Shown: positions 17,829 to 27,590, numbered from the stretch's first letter. The stretch is 64,000 nt of DNA from Clostridium beijerinckii (GCF_036699995.1 NZ_CP144906.1:1178001-1242000); one strand, 5' to 3'. The notes: generated by a model not told the origin, from the letters alone. Numbers and translations are program-made.

Positions 17829-18827
17829 ATGAAGAAAAAGGTATCATTATTTTTAATCATGATATTATGTGCTTTTACATTTGCAGGTTGTGGCAGTAGC
17901 TCAAATCAAAGCAAATCTGAAGATAATAAGAAATCAACAAAAGATATTAGCTTTGTAACACCAGATGGGCTTACAGCTATAGCAGTAGCTAAACTTATAA
18001 AAGAAAAACCAGAAATTAAATCTGGATATGATGTTAATTATACCATAGAGCAAAACTCTGACAGCTTAGTTACAAGCGTTATGAAGAGTGAGCCGGATAT
18101 TGCAATTGTTCCTTCAAACGTGGCGGCAACTGTGTTTAATAAGAACAAGGAATATAAAATAGCAGGAACAGTTGGATTTGGATCGTTTTATATAGGCACA
18201 ACTAATCAAAATCAAAGTGTTGAAGATTTAAAAGGAAAAGAAGTTTACAATATTGGGAAGGGATTAACGCCTGATATAATTGCAAGAACAATACTTAAAG
18301 AAAAAGGTATTGATGTAGATAAAGAAATTAACTTTAGCTATGTGAATACAGTAAATGAGCTTGCACCAATAATTTTATCTGGAAAGTCAGAATATGCAGT
18401 AATTCCAGAACCGGCTTTATCAACAGTTCAGAGTAAAAATGATAAGTTTAATGTAATGCTAAATTTAAATGAAGAATGGAAAAAATTAAACGACTCTCAA
18501 TATGGATATCCTCAATCAACAATTATAGTTAAGAAGGAATTGTTAGAAAATGATAAGGAATTTGTTTCAGAACTTTTGAAGCAAGTTAAAGATTCAGAAG
18601 AGTGGATATATAATAATAAAGAAACTGTTGGAGATTATTGCGAAGAAATAGGAGTTTCGGCAAAGAAGCCAATAGTAGTAAAAGCTATTGATAGGTCAAA
18701 TATAAAATACGTAGGAATAAAGGATTGTTATAAAGAATATGAAACTTATTTTAAAAAATTAAATGAATTTGATCCAAAAACAATAGGAGGAAGTATACCA
18801 AATGATGAAATATTCATGGAAAAGTAG
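17829..18827 (+). CDS. ABC transporter substrate-binding lipoprotein (SsuA/TauA-like)
   Basis: 332 residues. The lipobox FAGC at about residues 18-21 makes it a membrane-anchored lipoprotein. The fold is that of the NMT1/THI5 and SsuA group (VTPDGLTAIAVAKLI, DIAIVPSNVAATV, LKGKEVYNIGKGLTPD). GGGGG lies close before the ATG. It forms a tightly coupled operon with the permease (26-base overlap) and the ATPase. Such systems take up sulfonates, nitrate, thiamine precursors or similar small solutes; the ligand here cannot be named. Confidence 0.85.
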   Translation: MKKKVSLFLIMILCAFTFAGCGSSSNQSKSEDNKKSTKDISFVTPDGLTAIAVAKLIKEKPEIKSGYDVNYTIEQNSDSLVTSVMKSEPDIAIVPSNVAATVFNKNKEYKIAGTVGFGSFYIGTTNQNQSVEDLKGKEVYNIGKGLTPDIIARTILKEKGIDVDKEINFSYVNTVNELAPIILSGKSEYAVIPEPALSTVQSKNDKFNVMLNLNEEWKKLNDSQYGYPQSTIIVKKELLENDKEFVSELLKQVKDSEEWIYNNKETVGDYCEEIGVSAKKPIVVKAIDRSNIKYVGIKDCYKEYETYFKKLNEFDPKTIGGSIPNDEIFMEK

Positions 18828-19557
18828 ATTCTATACTTTACTATCATGTATATTTTTCATAGGAATATGGCAGCTAATTGCATTAATAATAAATAATGAC
18901 ATATATGTCCCGAGATTAGAACAAGTGTTAGAAGCTATTAAGAATATTTTTAGTGATAAAGATTCGTTAAAGATCATTTTCAGCAGTTTTTACAGGACTA
19001 TGACTAGTTATGTATTAGCTTTGATTTTTTCAATGATTTTAGGGGTGCTCGCAATAGTGTATCCATTTTTCAAGTATTTAATGGAACCTGTAAATTCATT
19101 TAGTAAGACAATTCCAACCATGGTGTTAGTAGTTCTTTCATTAGTATGGTTTGATAAGGATAGTACACCATTTGTTGCGGGATTTGCTATCATTTTTCCA
19201 ATCCTTTATGAAGGTATACGAAATAACCTTTTGCAAATAGATAAAAAAATAATCGATATGACGAAGATATATGAAGTGAGTCTAAAAAACAAGATCAAAA
19301 AGATCTATATTCCAACTATGAAATTTTATTTCATGAGCATCTTTGTATCAACATTTTCATTGACTTTTAAAGTTGTAATTGCAGGAGAAGTATACGGTCA
19401 GCCAAAGTTTGGGATAGGATCACAGATACAGGTAGAAAAAGTTAATTTTAATACTCCAGGGATTTTTGCATGGATTGTAATTATTGTCATTGTATCTCTA
19501 GTTTTAGAGTTTCTAAATAAGTTGTTAAGGAAGAGAACATATAGGTGGTCCAAATGA
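18802..19557 (+). CDS. ABC transporter permease (NitT/TauT type)
   Basis: 251 residues with about six membrane helices. The cytoplasmic coupling loop carries the EAA-like stretch IYEVSLKNKIKKIYIPTMKF. AGGAGG within the upstream gene lies 11 bases before the ATG, and the genes overlap by 26 bases, showing translational coupling. It supplies the transmembrane channel for the lipoprotein at 17829 and the ATPase at 19554. Length and topology are normal for SsuC/TauC proteins. Confidence 0.9.
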   Translation: MMKYSWKSRFYTLLSCIFFIGIWQLIALIINNDIYVPRLEQVLEAIKNIFSDKDSLKIIFSSFYRTMTSYVLALIFSMILGVLAIVYPFFKYLMEPVNSFSKTIPTMVLVVLSLVWFDKDSTPFVAGFAIIFPILYEGIRNNLLQIDKKIIDMTKIYEVSLKNKIKKIYIPTMKFYFMSIFVSTFSLTFKVVIAGEVYGQPKFGIGSQIQVEKVNFNTPGIFAWIVIIVIVSLVLEFLNKLLRKRTYRWSK

Positions 19558-20222
19558 ATATAAGTATTAAAAATCTAAATAAGTCATATGGAACTGAGAA
19601 AATTTTTGAAAATTTCAACATAGATTTTTACGACGATAAGATAAATTGTATAATAGGAAAATCTGGGTGTGGAAAGAGTACTCTATTAGACATTATAGCA
19701 GGTCTAATGGATGCTCAAAGTGGAGACATAAGCGGCGTTTCATTAAGTCATATAAGCTATATATTCCAGGAAGATAGGTTAATTGAGTGGCTTACTGTTA
19801 AAGAAAACTTGGAAATTGCATTAAAAAGGTATTTCAAGGATTCTGATTTAGAGAATAGAATTGATGAAGTATTAAATTTAGTTGGAATTTACGATACAAA
19901 AAACAAATATCCAAATGCACTTAGCGGAGGAATGAGACAAAGAGTTAATATAGCAAGAGCATTTGGAAAGCCATCAAAGGTCATTTTAATGGATGAGCCT
20001 TTTAAATCTTTAGATTATAAGTTGAAATATGTCATAATTGATGAATTTAAAAATTTATTAGACAAAGAAAAAAGAATGGTTATATTGGTTACTCATGATC
20101 TAGATGAAGCTATATATTTCCGAGGGAATATAATAGTATTTAACAATAGACCAGTTAAAATAGCAGGAACATTCAGTGATAATTTAGATAAATGTAAGGA
20201 AGAAATTTTAAATATAATATAA
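19554..20222 (+). CDS. ABC transporter ATP-binding protein (NitT/TauT type)
   Basis: 222 residues from the ATG at 19554, which overlaps the permease stop codon (ATGA) and has AGGTGG 5 bases upstream; a GTG at 19545 is embedded in that site. Walker A is GKSGCGKST, the Q-loop is FQEDRLIEW, the signature LSGGMRQR, Walker B VILMDEPF and the switch histidine lies in LVTHDLDEA. LIEW after the Q-loop is typical of the SsuB/TauB group. It powers the transporter encoded just upstream. Confidence 0.92.
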   Translation: MNISIKNLNKSYGTEKIFENFNIDFYDDKINCIIGKSGCGKSTLLDIIAGLMDAQSGDISGVSLSHISYIFQEDRLIEWLTVKENLEIALKRYFKDSDLENRIDEVLNLVGIYDTKNKYPNALSGGMRQRVNIARAFGKPSKVILMDEPFKSLDYKLKYVIIDEFKNLLDKEKRMVILVTHDLDEAIYFRGNIIVFNNRPVKIAGTFSDNLDKCKEEILNII

Positions 20223-20259
20223 AAGTTATATAGTAGGGATGCACTACTAGTACACATTT

Positions 20260-20511
20260 CTAATTATATATACAAATTTTGCTTCCAACTAAAACGAATA
20301 AGAAACTTGCTATTACAAAACTGGAAATACCCAAAAATTTTTTATTTGCATTTAATAAATTAATGCCAAGCAATGTATCACAAAGACCCAAGCAAATAAA
20401 GATTAATGGAAAAAAATAATCTGGATCAGATTTACTTGCTATGATATTTAATGAGAATAAAGGCAATAGAATTGCTAAGCAGAAGCTTACAAAATAAAAT
20501 AGCTTTTTCAT
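20260..20511 (-). CDS. Small membrane protein, unknown
   Basis: 83 residues with three predicted membrane helices (about 3-24, 33-50 and 58-78). AGGTGG lies 12 bases before the ATG on the - strand. No family was recognised. It is convergent with the ABC operon on its left and divergent from the ABC exporter on its right. Confidence 0.55.
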   Translation of the reverse strand: MKKLFYFVSFCLAILLPLFSLNIIASKSDPDYFFPLIFICLGLCDTLLGINLLNANKKFLGISSFVIASFLFVLVGSKICIYN

Positions 20512-20608
20512 AAAAGTTATTCACCACCTTACAATTGGGAAATTATGTATTATATTAAAGTATATACAAGCTATATGAATTTTATTCATTAGAGGAAGGA
20601 GATTTTAA

Positions 20609-22315
20609 ATGATAAGAAAATTTATTTCATTTTATAAACCATATAAATTACTATTTATTTTAGATTTAGTAGTAGCACTTATCGCATCTTTATGCGATTT
20701 AGTATATCCAGTTATGACAAGGGATCTAGTAAATGAATCGATTCCTAATAAAGATGTAAGGACAATTATTGTATTTGCCATAGCATTACTTATAATTTTT
20801 GGAATCAAGGCTGCATGTGGTTACTTCATGCAGTATTGGGGACATGTTGTAGGTGTTAGAATGCAGGGGGATATGAGAAGACATATATTTAAGCATCTTC
20901 AAAAATTACCTAATAGTTTTTTTGATAATAATAAAACAGGGGATATAATGTCTAGAATTATTAATGACTTAATGGATATTTCAGAGCTTGCTCATCATGG
21001 GCCAGAAGATTTATTTATATCAATAGTTATGCTTATAGGTTCATTTATAATATTGTGTACAATCAATATACCTCTTACAGTTTTAATATTTGCATTCATA
21101 CCATTTATAGTATTGTTTACCTTGTATGAGAGAAAGAAGATGAATAAAGCTTTTCTTGAAACTAAAGTAGAAACAGGAGCAGTCAATGCAAATCTTGAAA
21201 ATAGTATTTCAGGAATAAAAATATCAAAAGCATTTGTAAGCCATGAAGCTGAAGAAGAAAAATTTGAAAAAGGAAATAAAAAGTTCATTAATGCCAGAGA
21301 AAGAGCATACAAAGTAATGGCGGAATATTCTTCCGGTGCAGGATTTGGAATGGACGTGCTAAGTTACGTAGGTTTAATAGGAGGAGGAATATTTACACTT
21401 ATTGGACTTATAAACATTGGGGATTTTATGGCATATATGCTGTTTATAAAAATCTTTATGACCCCAATAAAGAAACTTATTGATTTTATGGAGCAATTTC
21501 AAAATGGAATTACAGGTTTCCAAAGATATATAGAAATAATGAGTCAAGATAAAGAAAAAGATAAAGCAAATGCAACTGAACTTGAAAATGTTCAAGGGGA
21601 AATAGAATTTAAAGATGTTAATTTTAGTTATGAAGGAAAAGAAGTTTTAAAAAGTATTTCTATTAAGATAAATAAAGGAAAGATGTTGGCGTTAGTAGGA
21701 GCTTCTGGTGGAGGTAAAACAACATTTTGTAATCTTATACCAAGATTTTATGAAGTTGATAGTGGAGATATTTTAATAGATAATAAGAGTATTTATGATG
21801 TTAAATTAGATTCGCTTAGAGAGAATATAGGAATAGTTCAGCAAGAAGTTTTCTTATTTACAGGAACTATAAGAGATAATATACTGTTTGGAAAGACAGA
21901 TGCAACTGAAGAAGAATTACTAAGAGCTGCTAAGATGGCTAATATTCATGAATTTATAAATACATTACCTGAAGGATATGATACTTACATTGGTGAAAGA
22001 GGTGTTAAATTATCTGGTGGGCAAAAGCAGCGTATTTCCATTGCAAGAGTTTTTCTTAAGAATCCTCCAATATTAATTTTGGATGAGGCAACATCAGCAT
22101 TAGATAATGCAACAGAACGCATAATTCAAGAATCACTAGAAAAGTTATGCGCTGGAAGGACAACCATAGTAGTTGCACATAGATTGTCTACCATTAAGAA
22201 TGCAGATGAAATTGTTGTACTTGGAAAAACAGGCATAATAGAAGCAGGAACTCATGAAGAATTAATGGAGAAACAAGGAGAGTATAGTAATTTACATAGA
22301 CTAGCAGCAGTGTAA
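20609..22315 (+). CDS. ABC exporter, fused membrane and ATPase domains
   Basis: 568 residues, a half-transporter of the MsbA/MdlB type. About six helices occupy residues 1-310, including the exporter block HLQKLPNSFFDNNKTGDIMS. The ATPase has GASGGGKTT (Walker A), QQEVFLFTGTI, KLSGGQKQRISIAR and ILILDEATSALD. It would work as a homodimer, exporting a lipid, drug or peptide. No processing peptidase domain is present. AGGAAGGAGA precedes the ATG. It is followed by a terminator, so it has no partner gene. Confidence 0.92.
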   Translation: MIRKFISFYKPYKLLFILDLVVALIASLCDLVYPVMTRDLVNESIPNKDVRTIIVFAIALLIIFGIKAACGYFMQYWGHVVGVRMQGDMRRHIFKHLQKLPNSFFDNNKTGDIMSRIINDLMDISELAHHGPEDLFISIVMLIGSFIILCTINIPLTVLIFAFIPFIVLFTLYERKKMNKAFLETKVETGAVNANLENSISGIKISKAFVSHEAEEEKFEKGNKKFINARERAYKVMAEYSSGAGFGMDVLSYVGLIGGGIFTLIGLINIGDFMAYMLFIKIFMTPIKKLIDFMEQFQNGITGFQRYIEIMSQDKEKDKANATELENVQGEIEFKDVNFSYEGKEVLKSISIKINKGKMLALVGASGGGKTTFCNLIPRFYEVDSGDILIDNKSIYDVKLDSLRENIGIVQQEVFLFTGTIRDNILFGKTDATEEELLRAAKMANIHEFINTLPEGYDTYIGERGVKLSGGQKQRISIARVFLKNPPILILDEATSALDNATERIIQESLEKLCAGRTTIVVAHRLSTIKNADEIVVLGKTGIIEAGTHEELMEKQGEYSNLHRLAAV

Positions 22316-22328
22316 ACTTTGGATAAAA

Positions 22329-22363
22329 GAAGGTTGCCCAAAACCATATGTTTTGGCAACCTC
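22329..22363. terminator. Bidirectional terminator
   Basis: AGGTTGCC and GGCAACCT pair, extended by AAAAC/GTTTT, with CTT on one side and CTTCTTTT on the other. It lies between convergent genes. Confidence 0.75.
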
Positions 22364-22366
22364 TTA

Positions 22367-22795
22367 TTAGTTATTAGATTCATTTTTTAATGAATTTAGC
22401 AATTGTACTTTTTTATATATAGTGGATACATCCACCTCAACATCCATAGCTTGAGCAAGTTTGTTATGCAATTCAGTTTGAGCGGGATTCTTATCGCTAG
22501 TTTCAGAATCTTTTATTTTATTATTGAATTTTGCCTGAACCAACCTAGAATTTTCTTCACTTTTCAATCTTGCCATATTTTCTAATTCATTGGAAAAAGA
22601 CGCTTGGCTGTCATTTGATGATTGTGAAGCTGATGAATGCAAAGTATTATCAAAAGATTTAGCATTGTTTTGTTTTTTATTGGAAGGATTTCTAGGGTTA
22701 GTATAAGGCCTCTTTATTATTTTATTATCAATAGCAGCACCAGATACACTAGCCACAATATATTCACTTCTAGAAATTATTCTGTTATCACTCAT
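22367..22795 (-). CDS. Hypothetical hydrophilic protein
   Basis: 142 residues, rich in Asn, Ser and Lys, with no signal or membrane segment. The middle (residues 30-75) is low in complexity and probably disordered; residues 95-135 could form helices. A very strong GGGAGGGG lies 7 bases before the ATG, so translation is likely. I do not recognise the family; no function is proposed. Confidence 0.6.
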   Translation of the reverse strand: MSDNRIISRSEYIVASVSGAAIDNKIIKRPYTNPRNPSNKKQNNAKSFDNTLHSSASQSSNDSQASFSNELENMARLKSEENSRLVQAKFNNKIKDSETSDKNPAQTELHNKLAQAMDVEVDVSTIYKKVQLLNSLKNESNN

Positions 22796-23129
22796 ATAAT
22801 ATCCCCTCCCTAAAATTATAAATTCAGCTTCAATATTAGTATCAATATATTACTTATATATTCGTATATTTACTAGAAAAGTTTACTAAATATTCTATAA
22901 TATAATGTATATTTATTTGATTAATATAATATAACGAAAGAGTAAAATATATGCGGGAATAACAAGTTTATGTTCAGTATTATGAACTTAAAGAATAAAA
23001 GGTTCAATCTCAATTGACAGATGTGACATATATATGTGAATTATATGATTCATTCTTTATAAAGTTATTTAGTTTAAAATAACTGACAGTTTAAGATAAA
23101 GTTTAATCAATTAAACCTTTTAGAAGATT

Positions 23130-23411
23130 TATAGATAACACAATTATTGCTTACTTATACTTTGAAATATATCTAAACTAGAAAGCAGAAACATTTTTAT
23201 CTAGCAGGCATTTGAAAATGAGCTGTTAAAAGATCTTAATTGTAGGTTGTTCAACTAATGCTTGTCACAATAAAATTGGGAGCAAGCATTAGTGGTGCAA
23301 CCTGCAATTTAGAACTTTCAGCGAAATTTTCATAGTCCTGTGAAATAACAATGTTTCTACTTTCGGTGGATTAGTGCATAAGTCTAAGTTATATATTGTT
23401 TATCTATAGGG
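23130..23411. repeat. Long palindromic element with TATAGATAA ends
   Basis: The ends, TATAGATAACACAATTATTG and a right end whose complement reads TATAGATAAACAATATATAA, match each other and those of the element at 44370. The core 23181-23364 folds on itself: GAAAGCAGAAACATT with AATGTTTCTACTTTC, TGAAAAT with ATTTTCA, and ACTAATGCTTG (23254) with CAAGCATTAGT (23283). A fragment of the 39-bp unit (AAAAGATCTTAATTGTAG) lies inside. Confidence 0.75.
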
Positions 23412-23445
23412 AGTTATTTTAATAAAATGGAACTTAATTAGAGTA

Positions 23446-23494
23446 TAAAAAAATAGTATGAACTTATTTTTGGCTAAGTTCATACTATTTTTTT
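23446..23494. terminator. ilvE terminator
   Basis: AAAATAGTATGAACTTA and TAAGTTCATACTATTTT form a 17-bp stem with an 8-base loop. On the - strand it ends in TTTTTTTATACTC; both directions carry T-runs. Confidence 0.85.
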
Positions 23495-23512
23495 AACTTT
23501 ATTTTATAAATA

Positions 23513-24541
23513 TTATTCTACTTCGTATATCCAGCCTTCTGGAGCTTCAACATCACCAAGTTGAATTCCTAAAAGTAAGTCATATAATTTTTGAGTTATA
23601 GGACCAACTTCAGTTTCGCTAAAGAATACATGCAATTTATCGTTATGTTGAATTCCACCAATAGGAGTTATTACTGCAGCAGTACCGCAAGCACCAGCTT
23701 CTTTAAATTGATCTATTTCATCAATAAATACTTCTCTTTCATAAACAGGCATCTTTAAATAATGTTCAGCAATGTAAAGAAGAGATCTTTTTGTTATACT
23801 AGGTAAAATAGATGGTGATTTAGGAGTAACAAATTCATCATTTTTAGTTATTCCAAAGAAGTTTGCAGCACCTATTTCTTCGATCTTTGTATGAGTAGCT
23901 GGATCTAGGTAAATACAATCAGCAAATCCTTTTTTTACAGCTTCAGCATGAGCTTGTAATGAAGCTGCATAGTTACCACCAACTTTATTTCCGCCAGTAC
24001 CATGAGGAGCGGCTCTATCAAAGTCATCTAAAACTATATAATTGCAAGGAGATACACCATCTTTAAAATAAGGGCCTACTGGTATACAAAATACACCGAA
24101 AATATACTCTGGAGCAGGTTTAACACCAATGTTGTTACCAACTCCCATTAAATATGGTCTAATATATAGAGTTGCACCACTTCCATAAGGAGGTACATAT
24201 TTTTCATTTGCTTTTACAACTTGTTTAACTGCATCGATAAATTTTTCTTTTGGAATATGTGGCATAAGAAGTTTGTCACAGCTTTCATTCATACGATCTG
24301 CATTTAAGTCAGGTCTAAATAATTGAATTTTGCCTTCTTTTGTTGTATATGCCTTGAGCCCTTCAAAACAACTTTGGCCATAATGAATAACTGTAGAAGC
24401 TTCACTTATACTAAGCATATTGTCTTCAACAAGTTTTCCTTCATCCCATTTTCCATCTTTCCAAACTGAAATATAACGAAGATCTGTTTTTATGTAATCA
24501 AATCCTAATTTACCCCAGTCTATATCAGCTTTTTTCCCCAT
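23513..24541 (-). CDS. ilvE: Branched-chain amino-acid aminotransferase
   Basis: 342 residues, class IV PLP aminotransferase. [14 protein letters not shown] is the N-terminal block, [17 protein letters not shown] carries the PLP lysine, and [11 protein letters not shown] the phosphate-binding block. The size and the FEGLKAY form fit the longer, eukaryote-like BCAT branch. It interconverts Leu, Ile and Val with their 2-oxo acids using 2-oxoglutarate. AGGAGG-like GGAGGAATATAAAAATG places the start. It is separated from the upstream nadE by a terminator and the 39-bp array, so it has its own promoter. Confidence 0.93.
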   Translation of the reverse strand: MGKKADIDWGKLGFDYIKTDLRYISVWKDGKWDEGKLVEDNMLSISEASTVIHYGQSCFEGLKAYTTKEGKIQLFRPDLNADRMNESCDKLLMPHIPKEKFIDAVKQVVKANEKYVPPYGSGATLYIRPYLMGVGNNIGVKPAPEYIFGVFCIPVGPYFKDGVSPCNYIVLDDFDRAAPHGTGGNKVGGNYAASLQAHAEAVKKGFADCIYLDPATHTKIEEIGAANFFGITKNDEFVTPKSPSILPSITKRSLLYIAEHYLKMPVYEREVFIDEIDQFKEAGACGTAAVITPIGGIQHNDKLHVFFSETEVGPITQKLYDLLLGIQLGDVEAPEGWIYEVE

Positions 24542-24655
24542 TTTTATATTCCTCCAAATCTATAAGGCTTATTGCCATTGTTTATTATTATTATTTAATA
24601 ACATCTATTTTAGCACTATCCAAAAAAAAATTCCACACATTTGAAAAAAAGTACG

Positions 24656-24811
24656 CACCTATAAAAAGAGCACGAAGTGCAATTAAGATCTTTTCACCTA
24701 TAAAAAGAGCACGAAGTGCAATTAAGATCTTTTCACCTATAAAAAAAGTGCGAAGCACAATTGAGATCATTTCATCTATAATAAGAGCACGAAGCGCAAT
24801 CAAGAACTTTT
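24656..24811. repeat. Four tandem copies of a 39-bp unit
   Basis: Units start at 24656, 24695, 24734 and 24773, an exact period of 39. The first two are identical (CACCTATAAAAAGAGCACGA then AGTGCAATTAAGATCTTTT); the other two differ at several positions but keep the small palindrome (GTGCGAAGCAC, GCACGAAGCGC). Each unit therefore carries one tiny hairpin with a GAA loop and an AAGATC core. Thirteen codons fit one period, but no ribosome site or conserved frame supports coding. Confidence 0.9.
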
Positions 24812-24838
24812 CACATTTGAAAAAATGTCCACGTCAAA

Positions 24839-24879
24839 AAAACCTTAATTAATCTAGTGATAGATTAATTAAGGTTTTT
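24839..24879. terminator. nadE terminator
   Basis: An 18-bp perfect stem (24839-24856 with 24861-24878) around GTGA, with T-runs on both strands. It is the strongest hairpin in this part of the window. Confidence 0.9.
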
Positions 24880-24881
24880 CA

Positions 24882-24935
24882 TGAAATCATATATATTTTC
24901 ATAGTTTTTCGGAACAAAAATATTTATGATTTCGG
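24882..24935. repeat. Short hairpin repeat shared with 47023-47073
   Basis: GAAATCATATATATTTTCAT and ATATTTATGATTTC pair around a TTTTTCGGAA centre. Nearly the same sequence is nested in the element at 46938-47111. Confidence 0.6.
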
Positions 24936-24939
24936 TTAG

Positions 24940-26838
24940 CTATTCCCAAGGATTAGCATCTGATGGCATACGCCAGTCGCCTCTAGGGCTTAAAGAAATA
25001 CTTCCGACTTTAGGTCCATCAGGAAGAGCACTTCTTTTAAATTGTTGAGTAAAGAATCTAAAAATAAATTTATCAAGCCATTTTTGTATTTCCCCATCAG
25101 AGTAATCATCTTTAAAGGCAGCCTTAGCTAAAAAGAATATTCTCTCTTTAGTTGAACCATGTTTAATAAAGTGATATAAGAAGAAATCATGAAGTTCATA
25201 AGGACCTACAATATCTTCTGTTTTTTGAGCGATTTCACCGTTAGCATCCTTAGGTAATAATTCAGGGCTGACAGGTGTATCTAGTATATCCATAAGAATA
25301 TCGCGTACAACTTCAGTAGATTCATGTTGAGCTACATATTGAACTAAATATCTTACAAGAGTTTTTGGAATAGATGGATTTACAGAATACATTGACATAT
25401 GATCGCCATTATATGTACACCAGCCAAGAGCAAGCTCTGATAAATCACCAGTACCTATTAAAAGTCCTCTTTCTTTATTAGCAATATCCATTAAAATTTG
25501 AGTTCTTTCTCTTGCTTGAACATTTTCGTAAGTTACATCATGAATGTCTTTATCATGACCAATATCTTCAAAATGTTGAAGAGATGCTTTAACTATATTT
25601 ATTTCTCTAAGATCTGTACCTAATTCCTTACATAAATTAATAGCGTTATTGTAAGTTCTATCAGTAGTACCGAAGCCAGGCATAGTAATAGTTACTATAT
25701 TCTTTTTATCAATACCAAGTAATTCAAAAGTCTTTACTATTACAAGTAATGCTAGCGTGGAATCCAAACCTCCAGAAATTCCAACTACTGCTTTTTTAGA
25801 GCCTGTATGTTCTAATCTCTTTGCTAAGCCAGCAGCTTGAATATTAAATATTTCTTTGCAGCGAATTTCTCTTTCTTTTTCATAAGAAGGTACGAATGGA
25901 TGTTTATCTACAAATCTATCAAATGTACTTATTGAAACATCGCTAAATTCAAATTTAATTGCGTTAGGATTCTTATTGATAAACTTAGATGAATCTCTAA
26001 AACTCAAATTTTTCATTCTTTCAGACTTTAATTTGAATACATCAACTATAGAATATATTACTTCGTTTTCTCTTTGAAATCTGTCATTTTCTTTTAATAA
26101 TGAACCATTTTCACTTATTAATAAATGCCCGCTAAATAATACATCTGTAGTGGATTCATGAACACCAGCAGAAGAATATATATAGCTGCAGATTGACCTA
26201 GCACTTTGATTTGATATTAGGCTTTTTCTATAATCCATTTTGCTAACAAGCTCATTTGATGCAGAAAGGTTTCCGATTATATGAGCACCCATAAGAGAAA
26301 GGTAAGAACTTGGTGGAATTGTTACCCATAAGTCTTCACAGATTTCAACTCCAAAATTTGCAATACTTGATGAAAAAATTAAGTTTACTCCAAAAGGAAC
26401 ATCTTTTTGGAATGGTAGATCCACTCTTTCATCCTCAATAGAAAGACCTTCAGTGAACCATCTTTTTTCATAGAATTCACTGTAATTTGGAAGATATGAT
26501 TTAGGAACTATTCCTAAAACACTTCCTTTAAACAATAGAAAAGCACAATTGTATAAAGTACTTCCACAGAGAAGTGGTGCACCTACAGCAATTAAAATAT
26601 CATGGTCTTTAGTAGATTCTAATATTTCAAAAATTCCATCTAAAGCTTTGCTTAGTAAGTATTCTTGTAAAAACAGATCTCCACAAGTATAAGCTGTTAA
26701 GCAAAGTTCTGGGAAAACTATGAATTTACTTTCATTTTTTACTGCATCATCTATGCACTGTAAAATATTTTTAACATTATAATCAACATCTGCAACTCTA
26801 GTTGTAGGGCAAGCAGCTGCGACTTTTATAAAATCCAT
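24940..26838 (-). CDS. nadE: Glutamine-dependent NAD+ synthetase
   Basis: 632 residues. The N-terminal nitrilase-like glutaminase has FPELCLTAYTCGDL (Glu), a Lys in PKSYLPNYSEFYEKR and the nucleophile Cys in FGVEICEDLW. The C-terminal NAD synthetase has VGISGGLDSTLALLV near residue 350 (pyrophosphatase loop) and GTGDLSELALGWCTYNGD. It amidates nicotinic acid adenine dinucleotide with glutamine and ATP. The length matches the two-domain enzymes. AAGGAG precedes the ATG. Monocistronic. Confidence 0.95.
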   Translation of the reverse strand: MDFIKVAAACPTTRVADVDYNVKNILQCIDDAVKNESKFIVFPELCLTAYTCGDLFLQEYLLSKALDGIFEILESTKDHDILIAVGAPLLCGSTLYNCAFLLFKGSVLGIVPKSYLPNYSEFYEKRWFTEGLSIEDERVDLPFQKDVPFGVNLIFSSSIANFGVEICEDLWVTIPPSSYLSLMGAHIIGNLSASNELVSKMDYRKSLISNQSARSICSYIYSSAGVHESTTDVLFSGHLLISENGSLLKENDRFQRENEVIYSIVDVFKLKSERMKNLSFRDSSKFINKNPNAIKFEFSDVSISTFDRFVDKHPFVPSYEKEREIRCKEIFNIQAAGLAKRLEHTGSKKAVVGISGGLDSTLALLVIVKTFELLGIDKKNIVTITMPGFGTTDRTYNNAINLCKELGTDLREINIVKASLQHFEDIGHDKDIHDVTYENVQARERTQILMDIANKERGLLIGTGDLSELALGWCTYNGDHMSMYSVNPSIPKTLVRYLVQYVAQHESTEVVRDILMDILDTPVSPELLPKDANGEIAQKTEDIVGPYELHDFFLYHFIKHGSTKERIFFLAKAAFKDDYSDGEIQKWLDKFIFRFFTQQFKRSALPDGPKVGSISLSPRGDWRMPSDANPWE

Positions 26839-27155
26839 TTAATCACTCCTTGCAATTATAAAATTTAAGTTTTTTTATTGGTTTATAAGATATAGTTCTA
26901 ATATAATTAAATACGTTTTAAGTATATTTTGCTTAGTAAACATAAACATATCCTAATAATTATATACTAACATGTTTGTGAAATCAAAAAAAGATAAAAG
27001 GTATAAAATAACTCTTTTTGAGTTAATAAATATCTTGAAATATTCATAAATACACTGTATAATATAAAATAAGATTACAAATTCAAGTATGTATGTAAAA
27101 ATTGGACAGTAAATCTTAGAACTAATATTATAATGTTTTTAAGGAGGGAATTTGT
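26839..27155. other. Intergenic region between divergent nadE and nfeD-like genes
   Basis: 317 bases, AT-rich. A clear rightward promoter lies at 27035-27063. The nadE promoter must face left, but no single best candidate stands out. No repeat was recognised. Confidence 0.55.
27035..27063 (+). promoter_or_regulatory. Promoter of the NfeD/SPFH operon
   Basis: TTGAAA at 27035-27040, a 17-base spacer and TATAAT at 27058-27063. The leader to the ATG at 27156 is about 85 bases. Confidence 0.75.
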
Positions 27156-27587
27156 ATGGGGGCGGCAGTTTTTTGGTTAGTTATAGCTATATGCGTATTT
27201 GCAATAGATATTTTAACTAGTAATTTTTGTTTTACACTATTTGCAGTAGGTGCTGTCGTAGCTGCAGTGTGTGGAGTAATGGAAGTACCATTTATAATTC
27301 AAATAATAGTATTTTCTGTACTAAATATAATATCATTTGCAGTTGGATACCCGTTACTCAAGAAAAAATTTAAAGCAGCAAACGAAAGAATACCACTAAT
27401 GGAAGAAACATATGTAGGAAAAATTATGATAAGCGAAAAAGAGATTAGAGATAAAGCCCAAGTTAAAGTTGGTGGAGAATATTGGACTGTAATAAATGAA
27501 GGCGATATTATTCACAAAGGGGACAAGTTTACTATCAAAGGAATAGAAGGTATAAAATTAAAAATTGAAAAGGTTCAGGAGGACTAG
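27156..27587 (+). CDS. NfeD-family membrane protein
   Basis: 143 residues. Two or three membrane helices occupy residues 5-70 and a C-terminal OB-fold follows (VGKIMISEKEIRDKAQVKVG, and GDKFTIKGIEGIKLKIEK). This is the short NfeD type that pairs with stomatin/flotillin-like proteins. AAGGAGGG precedes the ATG, and the SPFH gene begins 4 bases after the stop, so the two are one unit. Together they are thought to organise membrane microdomains. Confidence 0.85.
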   Translation: MGAAVFWLVIAICVFAIDILTSNFCFTLFAVGAVVAAVCGVMEVPFIIQIIVFSVLNIISFAVGYPLLKKKFKAANERIPLMEETYVGKIMISEKEIRDKAQVKVGGEYWTVINEGDIIHKGDKFTIKGIEGIKLKIEKVQED

Positions 27588-27590
27588 ATT

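Larger units (their letters stand above)
22796..23512. other. Intergenic region with a long palindrome
   Basis: 717 bases without a credible gene. The first 330 are AT-rich sequence upstream of the leftward hypothetical gene, then a 280-bp palindromic element (23130-23411) and the ilvE terminator (23446-23494). Confidence 0.6.
24542..24939. other. Intergenic region: 39-bp tandem array plus terminator
   Basis: 398 bases between nadE and ilvE. It holds, from right to left, a 50-base hairpin (24882-24935), the nadE terminator (24839-24879) and four tandem 39-bp units (24656-24811). The leftward promoter of ilvE should lie in 24542-24655 or within the array. Confidence 0.65.

Noticed and set aside
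24591..24803. Leftward reading frame of 70 residues with 13-residue repeats (IALRALFIGEKIL)
   Set aside because: It is the translation of the 39-bp array; there is no ribosome site and the frame is open only because 39 is divisible by three.
24656..24811. CRISPR array
   Set aside because: Units are contiguous with no unique spacers, and no cas gene is present.
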